Part shown: piece after piece, positions 7,410 to 14,789 of the stretch | How the letters are laid out: each line of letters starts with the position of its first letter | How positions within the stretch are numbered: position 1 is the stretch's first letter | From: a virus | Strand: one strand, 5' to 3' | DNA: 26,675 nt | Virus record (IMG/VR): IMGVR_UViG_3300025594_000051 | Coordinates: 1-26,675 of that record | Notes under the pieces: model-generated | Seen by the model: only the letters and a program-made list of their open reading frames with translations | Told to the model about the DNA's origin: nothing | Database searches by the model: none | Translations under genes and position numbers: made by a program

Positions 7410-8393
7410 ATGGCTACTGCTACATATCCCGGTGCAGGGGGCAACACTGCAAAGACAGAAGCGGCTACTTTTATTCCAGAAATCTGGAGTGACGAGATCA
7501 TCGCTGCTTACCAAAAAAACCTGAAAATGGCCCCTCTTGTTAAAAAGATTAGCATGAATGGCAAGAAAGGTGACAAACTTCACATTCCTAAGCCCGTCCG
7601 TGGTGACGCAAATGCTAAGGCTGCCGATACTGCAGTTACTATCATTGCAAACACTGAAGGCGAACTGACTGTTGACATCGATCGTCACTTTGAGTACTCA
7701 CGTCTCATCGAAGACATCGTTGAAGTCCAAGCTTTAAACAGCCTCCGTCAGTTTTACACTGAAGACGCTGGTTACGCTTTGGCTACTAAGATCGACGCTG
7801 ATCTCCACTCTTGTGGTACTGGTTTCGGCAACGGTGGTGCAGTTGTGTTCTCTGGTTCAGTAGCTCCTACTGACTATCAGCACACTGGCTGTTTCTTCAA
7901 CGACGCCGGTACGACGACTCAGTACACTGACGACACTCTTGTTGCTGGTGATGACTTCACTGATGCTTTCTTCCGTGACATGATTCAGAAGTTGGACGAC
8001 AACAATGTACCGATGGAAAATCGTGTACTTGTTATTCCTCCTGCTACTCGAAATGCTATCATGGGGATTGACCGTTACGTGTCTTCTGACTTCGTAGGCG
8101 GTCGTGGTGTTGAGTCTGGCTTAATCGGTAACTTGTACGGAGTAGACGTATATGTCTCTGCTAACTGTGCAACTATCGAAGCTGCTGGTGATAACACTGC
8201 TTCCTCTGTAGACACTCGTGCTGCTATGCTCTTCCATCGAGACGCTATTGTTCTCGCAGAGCAGTTGTCAGTACGTTCACAAACCCAGTACAAGCAGGAA
8301 TACTTGTCAACTCTGTTCACGGCTGACTGCCTGTACGGTGTTGAAGTATACCGTCCTGAAGCTGGTTTCGTTCTTGCAGTTCCTTCTGCCTAA
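7410..8393 (+). CDS. Major capsid protein
   Basis: A 327-residue protein with the layout of HK97-fold coat proteins of T7-like and related marine podoviruses. The N-terminal arm includes FIPEIWSDEIIAAYQKNLKM. An extended-loop-like region follows (GDKLHIPKP, residues about 51-59). Then comes a long helix (YSRLIEDIVEVQALNSLRQFY, about 95-115). The P-domain contains a VLVIPPATRNAIMG stretch. The C-terminus (DCLYGVEVYRPEAGFVLAVPSA) is typical of this coat family. GGAG precedes the ATG. The gene follows the scaffold and ends just before a strong terminator, as expected for the most abundant transcript. Confidence 0.93.
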   Translation: MATATYPGAGGNTAKTEAATFIPEIWSDEIIAAYQKNLKMAPLVKKISMNGKKGDKLHIPKPVRGDANAKAADTAVTIIANTEGELTVDIDRHFEYSRLIEDIVEVQALNSLRQFYTEDAGYALATKIDADLHSCGTGFGNGGAVVFSGSVAPTDYQHTGCFFNDAGTTTQYTDDTLVAGDDFTDAFFRDMIQKLDDNNVPMENRVLVIPPATRNAIMGIDRYVSSDFVGGRGVESGLIGNLYGVDVYVSANCATIEAAGDNTASSVDTRAAMLFHRDAIVLAEQLSVRSQTQYKQEYLSTLFTADCLYGVEVYRPEAGFVLAVPSA

Positions 8394-8400
8394 GAACTCT

Positions 8401-8431
8401 AAGGGGGTCTTCACAGGCCCCCTTTTTCTTT
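8401..8431 (+). terminator. Rho-independent terminator after the capsid gene
   Basis: AAGGGGG (8401-8407) pairs with CCCCCTT (8418-8424) around a 10-base loop, followed by a T-rich run (TTTTTCTTTTTT). It begins 8 bases after the capsid stop. It probably limits transcription from the upstream promoters into the tail-fibre region. The remaining gap to 8484 shows no clear -35/-10 pair. Confidence 0.9.
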
Positions 8432-8484
8432 TTTAGCCCTCTCACACCTCGGGCAGCATAGTAGTCAATATCAGAGGATAGACC

Positions 8485-10404
8485 ATGAGTAATTACACCA
8501 AAACCGTTGACTTTGCCGCAAAGGATACTTTACCTTCAGGTGACAGCGGCAAAATTATTAAAGGAACTGAGTTTGAAACTGAGTTCGACAACATTTCAAC
8601 AGCAATTGCAACCAAAGCAGACTCTGCAGCTCCCACGTTTACTGGGACTTCAGTATTTACAAACTTAGACATTAATGGTACTGTACAAGCAGACGGAGCA
8701 GTAACAGTAGGTGTAGACGACACGGGTTACGACGTTAAATTCTTTGGTGCTACCGCAGGTAAAAGCCTATTGTGGGACGAAAGTGCTGATACCTTAATTG
8801 TCACAGGTACTACTACTTTAGTTGGTACTGCTAATTTAGACGCCGTAGACGTTGACGGCGACATGACGTTCGGAGATAACAACAAAGCCATCTTCGGCGC
8901 TGGCAGCGACCTACAGATTTATCATACGGGTACTTACAGCCTAATTGCGGACACTTCTGGTACTGGCCCATTGCGTGTTGTAACTAACACGTTTCAATTG
9001 AACAATGCCGCAGATACGCAAAACATGATTAATGCGGCTGAAGGCGGCGCTGTTAATTTATACCACGCAGGTAACGCCAAACTAGCCACCACAGCCACAG
9101 GCATTGATGTCACGGGTGACATTGTACTGGGGGATACTAACCCCACTATCACAATGAATGACAGTTCTGTAACCAATCTTCAACATTTAATTACTAGCTC
9201 TAGTGACAGGCTAATAATTGCTGCTGATAATAATGATGTATCCGCTGGATCAAAAATAGAATTTTATGTTGATGGCACTAAATATTCAGAGGTAACCCCC
9301 ACAGGCATTGATGTCACGGGTACGGTCACGGCGGATGGGTTGACTGTTGATGGCCCTGCAAGTTTTGATACAAACGATGCTGCAAACCCAGTTGTTATTT
9401 CTCGTTTTGGCAGCACAAACGAAAGCCTTAGTATTTCTATTAATGACAGCATGACTAGTTTTGTTAGTGAGCAAGATGAGGCTGACACAACTCGTTATGG
9501 TGGTTTTGAATTTATAGGCAGACACGCAGGTACAAATAGAACACGATTAAAAATTGACCACACAACAGGAGACATCAGCTTCTACAATACGGCGGGCAAT
9601 TCACAAGCTCTGTTCTGGGATGCTTCGGCGGAGTCTTTGGGTATTGGTGTTACTTTGCCAACAGGTATCCTTTCAATTTCAGGGGCCGATACAACCACAA
9701 AACCCCAAATAAGATTTATGACGGGAGCCGCAACGAATCTAGCAGATGCGGCTATTTCAACCACTGATGACTCTGGTGGTACAAGTTTGTTAATTGGTTC
9801 AAACCAATACTACTCGGGTGGGTCTATTTCTAGATTTACTACGAGCCGTAGCGGTTCGGCTATAAACTTCGGGTACACGGGGACTATGAAGTTTTACACA
9901 GGTTCAGGAACCGCCGCCCCAAGCGAAGCCATGCGCATCGATGACGACGGGAACTTGCTGGTGGGTGGTACGTCAGTAGGTGATTCTGATTCGTGTGCTA
10001 TTGAATCGTATGGTGCAATAACAATAGCTAGAGCTTCTGGTGTTGGCAGAATCCATATGACCTTCACAAATGGAGGAGCTACCGTTGGTACAATTTCTAC
10101 AACTGGTTCTGCAACAGCCTACAACACCTCCTCAGACCAACGCCTCAAGGACAACATCGTAGACGCACCTTCTGCTTCTGACGACATTGACGCTATCCAA
10201 GTGCGTTCATTTGACTGGAAAGCTGACGGGTCACATCAGAAGTACGGCATGGTTGCTCAAGAGCTTCTTGAGGTTGCACCTGAAGCAGTATCAGCACCAG
10301 AAGACCCCGAAGAAATGATGGGCGTGGACTACAGCAAGCTAGTCCCAATGATGCTCAAAGAAATCCAATCACTACGCGCACGAGTCGCACAACTAGAATC
10401 CTAA
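8485..10404 (+). CDS. Tail fibre with S74 intramolecular chaperone
   Basis: A 639-residue receptor-binding fibre or tailspike-type protein. Residues 1-500 are low-complexity beta-rich repeats of the ADGLTVDG / TGIDVTG kind seen in trimeric phage fibres. Residues from about 545 to the end form a peptidase S74 (endosialidase CIMCD-like) domain that trimerises the fibre and then cuts itself off. The diagnostic SDQRLKDN motif gives S550 and K555, the same five-residue Ser-Lys spacing as the known catalytic dyad. The domain continues with IQVRSFDWK and KYGMVAQELLEVAPEAV and ends in a coiled coil (LKEIQSLRARVAQLES). AGAGGA lies upstream of the ATG. Confidence 0.92.
   Translation: MSNYTKTVDFAAKDTLPSGDSGKIIKGTEFETEFDNISTAIATKADSAAPTFTGTSVFTNLDINGTVQADGAVTVGVDDTGYDVKFFGATAGKSLLWDESADTLIVTGTTTLVGTANLDAVDVDGDMTFGDNNKAIFGAGSDLQIYHTGTYSLIADTSGTGPLRVVTNTFQLNNAADTQNMINAAEGGAVNLYHAGNAKLATTATGIDVTGDIVLGDTNPTITMNDSSVTNLQHLITSSSDRLIIAADNNDVSAGSKIEFYVDGTKYSEVTPTGIDVTGTVTADGLTVDGPASFDTNDAANPVVISRFGSTNESLSISINDSMTSFVSEQDEADTTRYGGFEFIGRHAGTNRTRLKIDHTTGDISFYNTAGNSQALFWDASAESLGIGVTLPTGILSISGADTTTKPQIRFMTGAATNLADAAISTTDDSGGTSLLIGSNQYYSGGSISRFTTSRSGSAINFGYTGTMKFYTGSGTAAPSEAMRIDDDGNLLVGGTSVGDSDSCAIESYGAITIARASGVGRIHMTFTNGGATVGTISTTGSATAYNTSSDQRLKDNIVDAPSASDDIDAIQVRSFDWKADGSHQKYGMVAQELLEVAPEAVSAPEDPEEMMGVDYSKLVPMMLKEIQSLRARVAQLES
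9095..9321 (+). repeat. 23-base direct repeat pair in the tail-fibre gene
   Basis: An identical 23-base sequence occurs at 9095-9117 and 9299-9321, in the same reading frame. It encodes the shared TGIDVTG segment of the fibre repeats. The 204-base spacing is a multiple of three, so recombination between copies would remove 68 codons without breaking the frame. Confidence 0.85.
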
Positions 10405-10416
10405 AGGAGAAACAAC

Positions 10417-10740
10417 ATGGCAACAGTATGGCAAATCAGTCAAATGGAAAGAACGCTTGCAGACGGTGGCGTAGTCGTATGTCACTGGCGAGCTAACGCA
10501 TCAGAGACCGTAGGAGAAGGCGATGACGCTGTGACCTACTCAGCGACTAACTACGGCACTGCTGGCTTTACACCAGATCCTAGCAGCTCCGATTGGGTGG
10601 CCTATGACGACATCACAGAGGACTTGGCGCTGTCATGGTGCTTTGCTAACGGTGTTGATAAGGACGCTATTGAAGCATCACTGGCGGCTAACATTGACCT
10701 CCAGAAGAACCCAACTCAAGCATCTGGAGTTCCGTGGTAA
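10417..10740 (+). CDS. Small tail-fibre-associated protein
   Basis: A 107-residue protein beginning MATVWQISQMERTLADGGVVV and containing an HWRANASE stretch, a mid-protein YGTAGF turn and a C-terminal helical part (EDLALSWCFANGVDKDAIE). Proteins with this WQI-S-M-R opening commonly follow fibre genes in marine phages and may correspond to an unnamed DUF; I recall DUF7936 but cannot confirm it. It is likely a small virion or fibre accessory protein. AAAGGAG is well placed before the ATG. The stop overlaps the next start (TAATG). Confidence 0.75.
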   Translation: MATVWQISQMERTLADGGVVVCHWRANASETVGEGDDAVTYSATNYGTAGFTPDPSSSDWVAYDDITEDLALSWCFANGVDKDAIEASLAANIDLQKNPTQASGVPW

Positions 10741-10910
10741 TGCAAGAAGAGACTAAAGCAGTTATAGACGCAGTAGCGGTAGGTGGGACTGTGGGGGCAC
10801 TGGCTGGATGGTTGCCCCCTTTAGCTGCTTTAGCCACTATTGTGTGGACTTGTCTCCGCATCTGGGAGACGGACACCGTACAAGGTTTATTTAAAAAAGA
10901 GGACAAGTAA
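10740..10910 (+). CDS. Small membrane protein, holin candidate
   Basis: A 56-residue protein. A charged N-terminus (MQEETKAVIDAV) is followed by a hydrophobic hairpin: residues 13-24, a WLPP turn at 24-27 and a second segment at 28-40 (LAALATIVWTCLR), then a charged tail ending FKKEDK. This length and topology fit a small class II-type holin that would form inner-membrane holes for release of the M15 peptidase. The ATG overlaps the upstream TAA and the stop precedes a GTG-started membrane-protein gene. The function is inferred from topology and neighbours. Confidence 0.75.
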   Translation: MQEETKAVIDAVAVGGTVGALAGWLPPLAALATIVWTCLRIWETDTVQGLFKKEDK

Positions 10911-10911
10911 T

Positions 10912-11064
10912 GTGGACTACGTCGATCTTATTGCATCTCTTTGGCCTATCTTTGTAGGATTTATTACTTTAGTTATTGTACTTGGTAAGCTACATGCAGA
11001 CGTAGACGTACTCAAAGAAAAAGTTAGAACATTATTTGAACTCTGGAACAAGCGTAATGATTGA
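10912..11064 (+). CDS. Single-span membrane protein with cytoplasmic helix
   Basis: A 50-residue protein with GTG as the likely start. GAGG lies 9 bases upstream, and the only longer in-frame start (TTG at 10840) lies inside the preceding gene. Residues 9-27 (SLWPIFVGFITLVIVLGKL) form one membrane span. They are followed by a charged amphipathic helix (ADVDVLKEKVRTLFELWNKR) likely to form a coiled coil. Position among holin candidates suggests a lysis accessory such as an antiholin or inner-membrane spanin part, but no family was recognised. Its end overlaps the next gene. Confidence 0.7.
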   Translation: MDYVDLIASLWPIFVGFITLVIVLGKLHADVDVLKEKVRTLFELWNKRND

Positions 11065-11428
11065 TAAGCTCATAGGTCCCATTACGGGACTGCTGGACAA
11101 GTTCATTGAGGACAAAGATCAAAAGAGTTCTTTGGCGCACGAAATTGCAACAATGTCACAGAAACATGCGCAAGAAATTGCGTTGGCTCAGATTTCAGTC
11201 AATACTCAGGAAGCTAAAGGCAACTGGTTTCAGTCCTCTTGGCGTCCTGCTACTGCGTGGGTTTGTGTCTGTGGATTCATGGTAAACTTCCTAATCAGCC
11301 CTTTGGCTGCTCCCTTTGGTATTATTGTCCCTCAAGCAGACACTTCAGTTATGCTCCCTGTCCTCATGGGTATGTTGGGTTTAGGCACGATGCGTAGCTT
11401 TGAAAAGACTAAGGGAGTGTCTAAGTAA
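11057..11428 (+). CDS. Holin of the 3TM type (putative)
   Basis: A 123-residue membrane protein resembling the Holin_3TM family also found in gene transfer agents. The N-terminal half is an amphipathic helix (MIDKLIGPITGLLDKFIEDK and onward). A WFQSSWRPATAW motif precedes two hydrophobic segments at about 69-93 and 99-113, and the tail is basic (RSFEKTKGVSK). The W-RP-aromatic motif before the spans is the main reason for the call. It would permeabilise the inner membrane for endolysin access. The ATG at 11057 overlaps the end of the previous gene, and a longer TTG start inside that gene is less likely. The stop overlaps the next ATG (TAATG). Confidence 0.75.
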   Translation: MIDKLIGPITGLLDKFIEDKDQKSSLAHEIATMSQKHAQEIALAQISVNTQEAKGNWFQSSWRPATAWVCVCGFMVNFLISPLAAPFGIIVPQADTSVMLPVLMGMLGLGTMRSFEKTKGVSK

Positions 11429-14091
11429 TGGGTAAAAGGTCACCAATAAAACAAACAGTTAAAACTGGTCAGGACATTACTGATAGTTTGTTGGATGCGG
11501 AATACGCTAAAACTGCTCAAGCATGGTGGGACGTTAGAAGGCCCGATGTTTTCTTTGGTGTTCAGGGTGAGCGTACAGACGAACAAAAAGCGCGAGTAAA
11601 ACAGTTTAGACAAGAGTGGGGCAACGTAAGAGGCGCTGCTGCTGTTAACGGTTTAGTAGACGGTACGTACACAGCGGATCAACTAAGTCAAAACTGGGGT
11701 GCTGAGAACTTAGCCTCAGTCATTAGAGCTGAAACTTTTGAAGTAGGTGAGTTTAACGAAGGTGATAACTTTGGGTCTTATTTACAGTCAGAGTTTGATA
11801 ATGTATCTAGCTTTATTAACCCAAGTAATGAAGGAGTTAGAGGTACTTTAGGAACTATAGACACTGCTTTAGCACAAGGCTCAGGCGGACCTAAAGGGGC
11901 TGAAAGAGGCGTTACAGTTACTGCTGGTGACTTAGCTAGTTCTTCTTATATGGATGCTGTTCGCTCTGCTGCTGAAACAGCTGGTGTTGACATATACGTT
12001 GACGGCCCTGCGGGTGGTCAATACGAACTAAACGTAGGCCAGTACGATGATGTACCTTTAGGGTCTTATCATACTGTACGTGAAGCCGACTCACCTTTAG
12101 AAATGATCTTTGAAGCTGTACTTAAAGCTGTTGTTGTTAATGTTTTAACAGCAGGTTTAGGCGCAGAATTAGCATCATTAGGTGAAGCTTTAAGCAGTTC
12201 AGGTGAACTCGCTACGATGGCGAGCATGTCTAACGGTGCTAATGTAGCTTATGAAACTACTGAGTGGGCTAGAAATGTAGGAGATATTTTAACAGGCATA
12301 GGACAAACACTAGAAGCTGGTGGTGCTATATCCTCTGGTACTGCCGCTGCTGCTGGTGGTGGCATACCTCCTTATGTTATGACCCTTATAAAAAATACTG
12401 CTTCTAATGAAGGTGTTATTTCTGATGTAATAGAAGTAGTTGACGTTATTAATACTGCTGCTTCGGCAGTTGAATCAGAAGAAATACCAGAAGCCGTCAT
12501 TCAAGAAGAAGAAGAAGAAGTTTCCCTAGAAGCAGACCCAGACTTAATGGGAACTGCAACTATTGAGGAAACCATAGGTGACGAAGACTTTACTACTGCT
12601 CCTTTACCTACTCCAGAAATTATAGTTGACGAAGTACCTATAGACGAAATACCTATAGAAATAACAGAGCCTGAAGTAGAGTTTGTAGACCCCAGTACGG
12701 ACAGTGGTGGAGGCGGTGGTGGCGGTGAGGAAAGTGGAGGCGATAGTTCTGCTGGAGCTGGCACTACTGCTACTACTGGGGGAACTGAGGCTGCTGGAGG
12801 TACTGTCGGTTCTGGAGGTGCTTCAGGTTCCAGTGAAGGAAGCACTGGTGACGCCCAAAGCACTGACGCTTCTGGAGCAGGAACTGAATCGGTTGAGTCT
12901 GAAAGTGGAGTTATAGTCGGTTCAAACGACGGTGTTCCCTATACTAGAAACCCAGTTATAGCTGACAACGGCCCTTGGGTTTATCAAGGGGGAGGCGTGT
13001 GGATTATACCTACCGACGAAGAACAAGTTTTACGAGAAGTTTTAGTAGCGGAAGATTATGGTGGTACTTTGGCTGTACAGCTTGCAGAGTTAGCAGCGGG
13101 TGAGCCTGACCCTAACTTACAAGCAAAGTACCTTGAAGAAGCTAAAAGGTATATAGGAGATTCTGAAAACTTACCTCCTAATTTTGAAGGAATGACTGCG
13201 GAAGAGCTTGAAGAGTTCTTAAAAACACCAACTGGTGAAGTTATTGACGAAACTCCAGAACAGCCCGTTTTTAACGATCCTAATTATGATCCTAATAAAG
13301 CAGAAATTTTTAAAGAAGGAGACAGAGCTGATATAGTCCAGAGTTCTGTAGGTACTGGAAATACTACTACTTCGGAGACTGAAGAACAGATTGAGGCTAA
13401 GGCAGCAGAAGAACCAGAAAACAATTTTTCAACTGATATTTTAGAAGTTCTTATTGAGGAAGTAACTAACAACAACTCTACAGCCCCTGCCGATATAGAC
13501 ACTACAGGCGGTGCTTCAACCAGTACTACTGAAACTACAGGTACTACAGGTACAACAGGCACTACAGGCACTACAGGCACTACAGGCACTACAGGCACTA
13601 CAGGCACTACAGAAGTAGTAGTAGTAGACCCTAATCAATCAACTGTAGATTCCGATGGTGACGCTGGTGACGGTGGTAATGGAGGTAACGCAGGAGGTGC
13701 TGTAGACGGCGGTGGCGCTGGTACTGACGGAGACGGTGTAGACACAGGCGACGGCGGGGAAGCTGGTGGTGGGGACAGTACCGGAGTAGCAGACGGCAGT
13801 GGTGCAGGTGCTGGAGAAGGCTCAGGGACTGGGGAAGGAACAGGTACTGGAGAAGGAACTGGAGAAGGCTCAGGGACTGGAGAAGGCACTGGAGAAGGAG
13901 AAGGCTCAGGGACTGGCGGCGGATCAGGTGGTATGCTTTCTGGTGACAGTGGCAGTAGTATTGGGCAGGGATACATGGGAGGCTTCAACTACAACTTACC
14001 TCAGTTTGTGCCTGTAGCTTATCAGCCTAAAGATTATGACGTTGAGCTTAATCGAATCATTAATCAAAGTTTGTTTAAAGGAATGATCTAA
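11428..14091 (+). CDS. Large repeat-rich protein, probable virion component
   Basis: An 887-residue protein I do not recognise. It has a folded-looking N-terminus (1-225) and an alanine/glycine/leucine-rich, partly hydrophobic region (about 228-315). An acidic stretch (about 350-420) is followed by Gly/Ser/Thr-rich linker (about 425-490) and a second folded acidic region (about 490-690). Eight TTG tripeptides occupy 703-726, followed by a long Gly/Asp then Gly/Thr/Glu/Ser-rich linker to about 840. The compact C-terminus contains GGFNYNLPQFVPVAYQPKDYDVE. Tail or virion location is inferred from position just before the adaptor gene. The conserved-looking C-terminal peptide could be a docking segment tethered by the linker. 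AAGGGAG lies 10 bases upstream. Confidence 0.8.
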   Translation: MGKRSPIKQTVKTGQDITDSLLDAEYAKTAQAWWDVRRPDVFFGVQGERTDEQKARVKQFRQEWGNVRGAAAVNGLVDGTYTADQLSQNWGAENLASVIRAETFEVGEFNEGDNFGSYLQSEFDNVSSFINPSNEGVRGTLGTIDTALAQGSGGPKGAERGVTVTAGDLASSSYMDAVRSAAETAGVDIYVDGPAGGQYELNVGQYDDVPLGSYHTVREADSPLEMIFEAVLKAVVVNVLTAGLGAELASLGEALSSSGELATMASMSNGANVAYETTEWARNVGDILTGIGQTLEAGGAISSGTAAAAGGGIPPYVMTLIKNTASNEGVISDVIEVVDVINTAASAVESEEIPEAVIQEEEEEVSLEADPDLMGTATIEETIGDEDFTTAPLPTPEIIVDEVPIDEIPIEITEPEVEFVDPSTDSGGGGGGGEESGGDSSAGAGTTATTGGTEAAGGTVGSGGASGSSEGSTGDAQSTDASGAGTESVESESGVIVGSNDGVPYTRNPVIADNGPWVYQGGGVWIIPTDEEQVLREVLVAEDYGGTLAVQLAELAAGEPDPNLQAKYLEEAKRYIGDSENLPPNFEGMTAEELEEFLKTPTGEVIDETPEQPVFNDPNYDPNKAEIFKEGDRADIVQSSVGTGNTTTSETEEQIEAKAAEEPENNFSTDILEVLIEEVTNNNSTAPADIDTTGGASTSTTETTGTTGTTGTTGTTGTTGTTGTTGTTEVVVVDPNQSTVDSDGDAGDGGNGGNAGGAVDGGGAGTDGDGVDTGDGGEAGGGDSTGVADGSGAGAGEGSGTGEGTGTGEGTGEGSGTGEGTGEGEGSGTGGGSGGMLSGDSGSSIGQGYMGGFNYNLPQFVPVAYQPKDYDVELNRIINQSLFKGMI
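13534..13612 (+). repeat. In-frame 9-base minisatellite
   Basis: Eight complete 9-base units (13534-13605; consensus ACTACAGGC, with early variants ACTACAGGT and ACAACAGGC) plus a partial ninth. The five units 13561-13605 are identical. Each unit encodes Thr-Thr-Gly, so slippage by whole units keeps the frame. Confidence 0.95.
13813..13916 (+). repeat. Three copies of a 20-base unit encoding Gly-rich linker
   Basis: An identical 20-base unit occurs at 13813-13832, 13861-13880 and 13897-13916, within a wider Gly-Glu-Gly-Thr repeat array. The offsets are multiples of three, so expansion or loss changes linker length without a frameshift. Confidence 0.85.
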
Positions 14092-14780
14092 TGAATTATT
14101 TAGATTTAGTTAACAATGTGCTAAGAAGACTACGAGAAACGGAAGTTACTTCTGTACAGTCCAATGCTTACAGTAAACTCATAGGAGACCTAGTCAACGA
14201 CGCTAAGAACCTTGTGGAAAGCTCGTGGGACTGGTCTATGCAGCGTAAATTAATAGGTTTTTTTGTAAGCACACAAACGCAAGACTTTGTTTTATTAGGG
14301 TCAGGAGAAGCTCCTAAAATACAGAGCATAATTATAGGGTACGAAGGAGAAGATTTTCTAGGCGGAAAAGGAACTAATTTTTTAACGTACATAGACCAAG
14401 TATCTATGGAAAAAAAAGTTAGAATGGAAAGGTCTCAAAACGTACCTGCCCCTTTAGGACTTCCCTTGTACTATACACTTAATGGCATTGATTCAAACAG
14501 AGACACTCAAATATCAGTTTATCCTGTTCCTGATACTGGTTACTTTGCATATGCACAGGTTTTTAAAGCACAAGCAGACTTAGTCAATGATACAGACAAA
14601 CTAGAAATCCCTGTCATGCCTGTGTTACACCTTGCAGTAGCTTTTGCTTCACGAGAACGAGGAGAAACAGGTGGTACTTCTACTCAAGAATACTTTACTA
14701 TGGCTAACAAGTACCTTTCGGATGCTATTGCGTTAGACGCAGCAAATGCGCCGGAAAAAACTATCTTTTATACACCATAA
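14091..14780 (+). CDS. Head-tail adaptor / tail tubular protein A-like
   Basis: A 229-residue protein placed as the ring that joins the portal to the tail (T7 gp11 / P22 gp4-like). The N-terminal helix MNYLDLVNNVLRRLRETEV is followed by a second helix with LVNDAKNLVESSWDWSMQRK, the helix-helix-tryptophan arrangement typical of such adaptors. A central beta region contains PLYYTLNG and ISVYPVP. A C-terminal helical region (MPVLHLAVAFASRERGETGG) corresponds to the conserved end of the family. The start overlaps the stop of the preceding gene (TAATG), and the nozzle-like gene follows after 9 bases, as in many podoviruses. Confidence 0.8.
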   Translation: MNYLDLVNNVLRRLRETEVTSVQSNAYSKLIGDLVNDAKNLVESSWDWSMQRKLIGFFVSTQTQDFVLLGSGEAPKIQSIIIGYEGEDFLGGKGTNFLTYIDQVSMEKKVRMERSQNVPAPLGLPLYYTLNGIDSNRDTQISVYPVPDTGYFAYAQVFKAQADLVNDTDKLEIPVMPVLHLAVAFASRERGETGGTSTQEYFTMANKYLSDAIALDAANAPEKTIFYTP

Positions 14781-14789
14781 GGTACACGT

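Noticed and set aside
12501-12863. 120-codon minus-strand frame
   Set aside because: It is antisense to the acidic and Gly/Ser-rich part of the 887-residue gene; it is low complexity and on the wrong strand for its block.
13534-13612. Possible CRISPR-like array
   Set aside because: The 9-base units abut without spacers and are in frame within a coding gene; this is a minisatellite.
13284-13988. Long minus-strand frames rich in Pro-Val-Val and Pro-Ser-Pro
   Set aside because: They are the reverse complement of the TTG and Gly-rich repeats of the 887-residue gene; no ribosome sites and pure low complexity.
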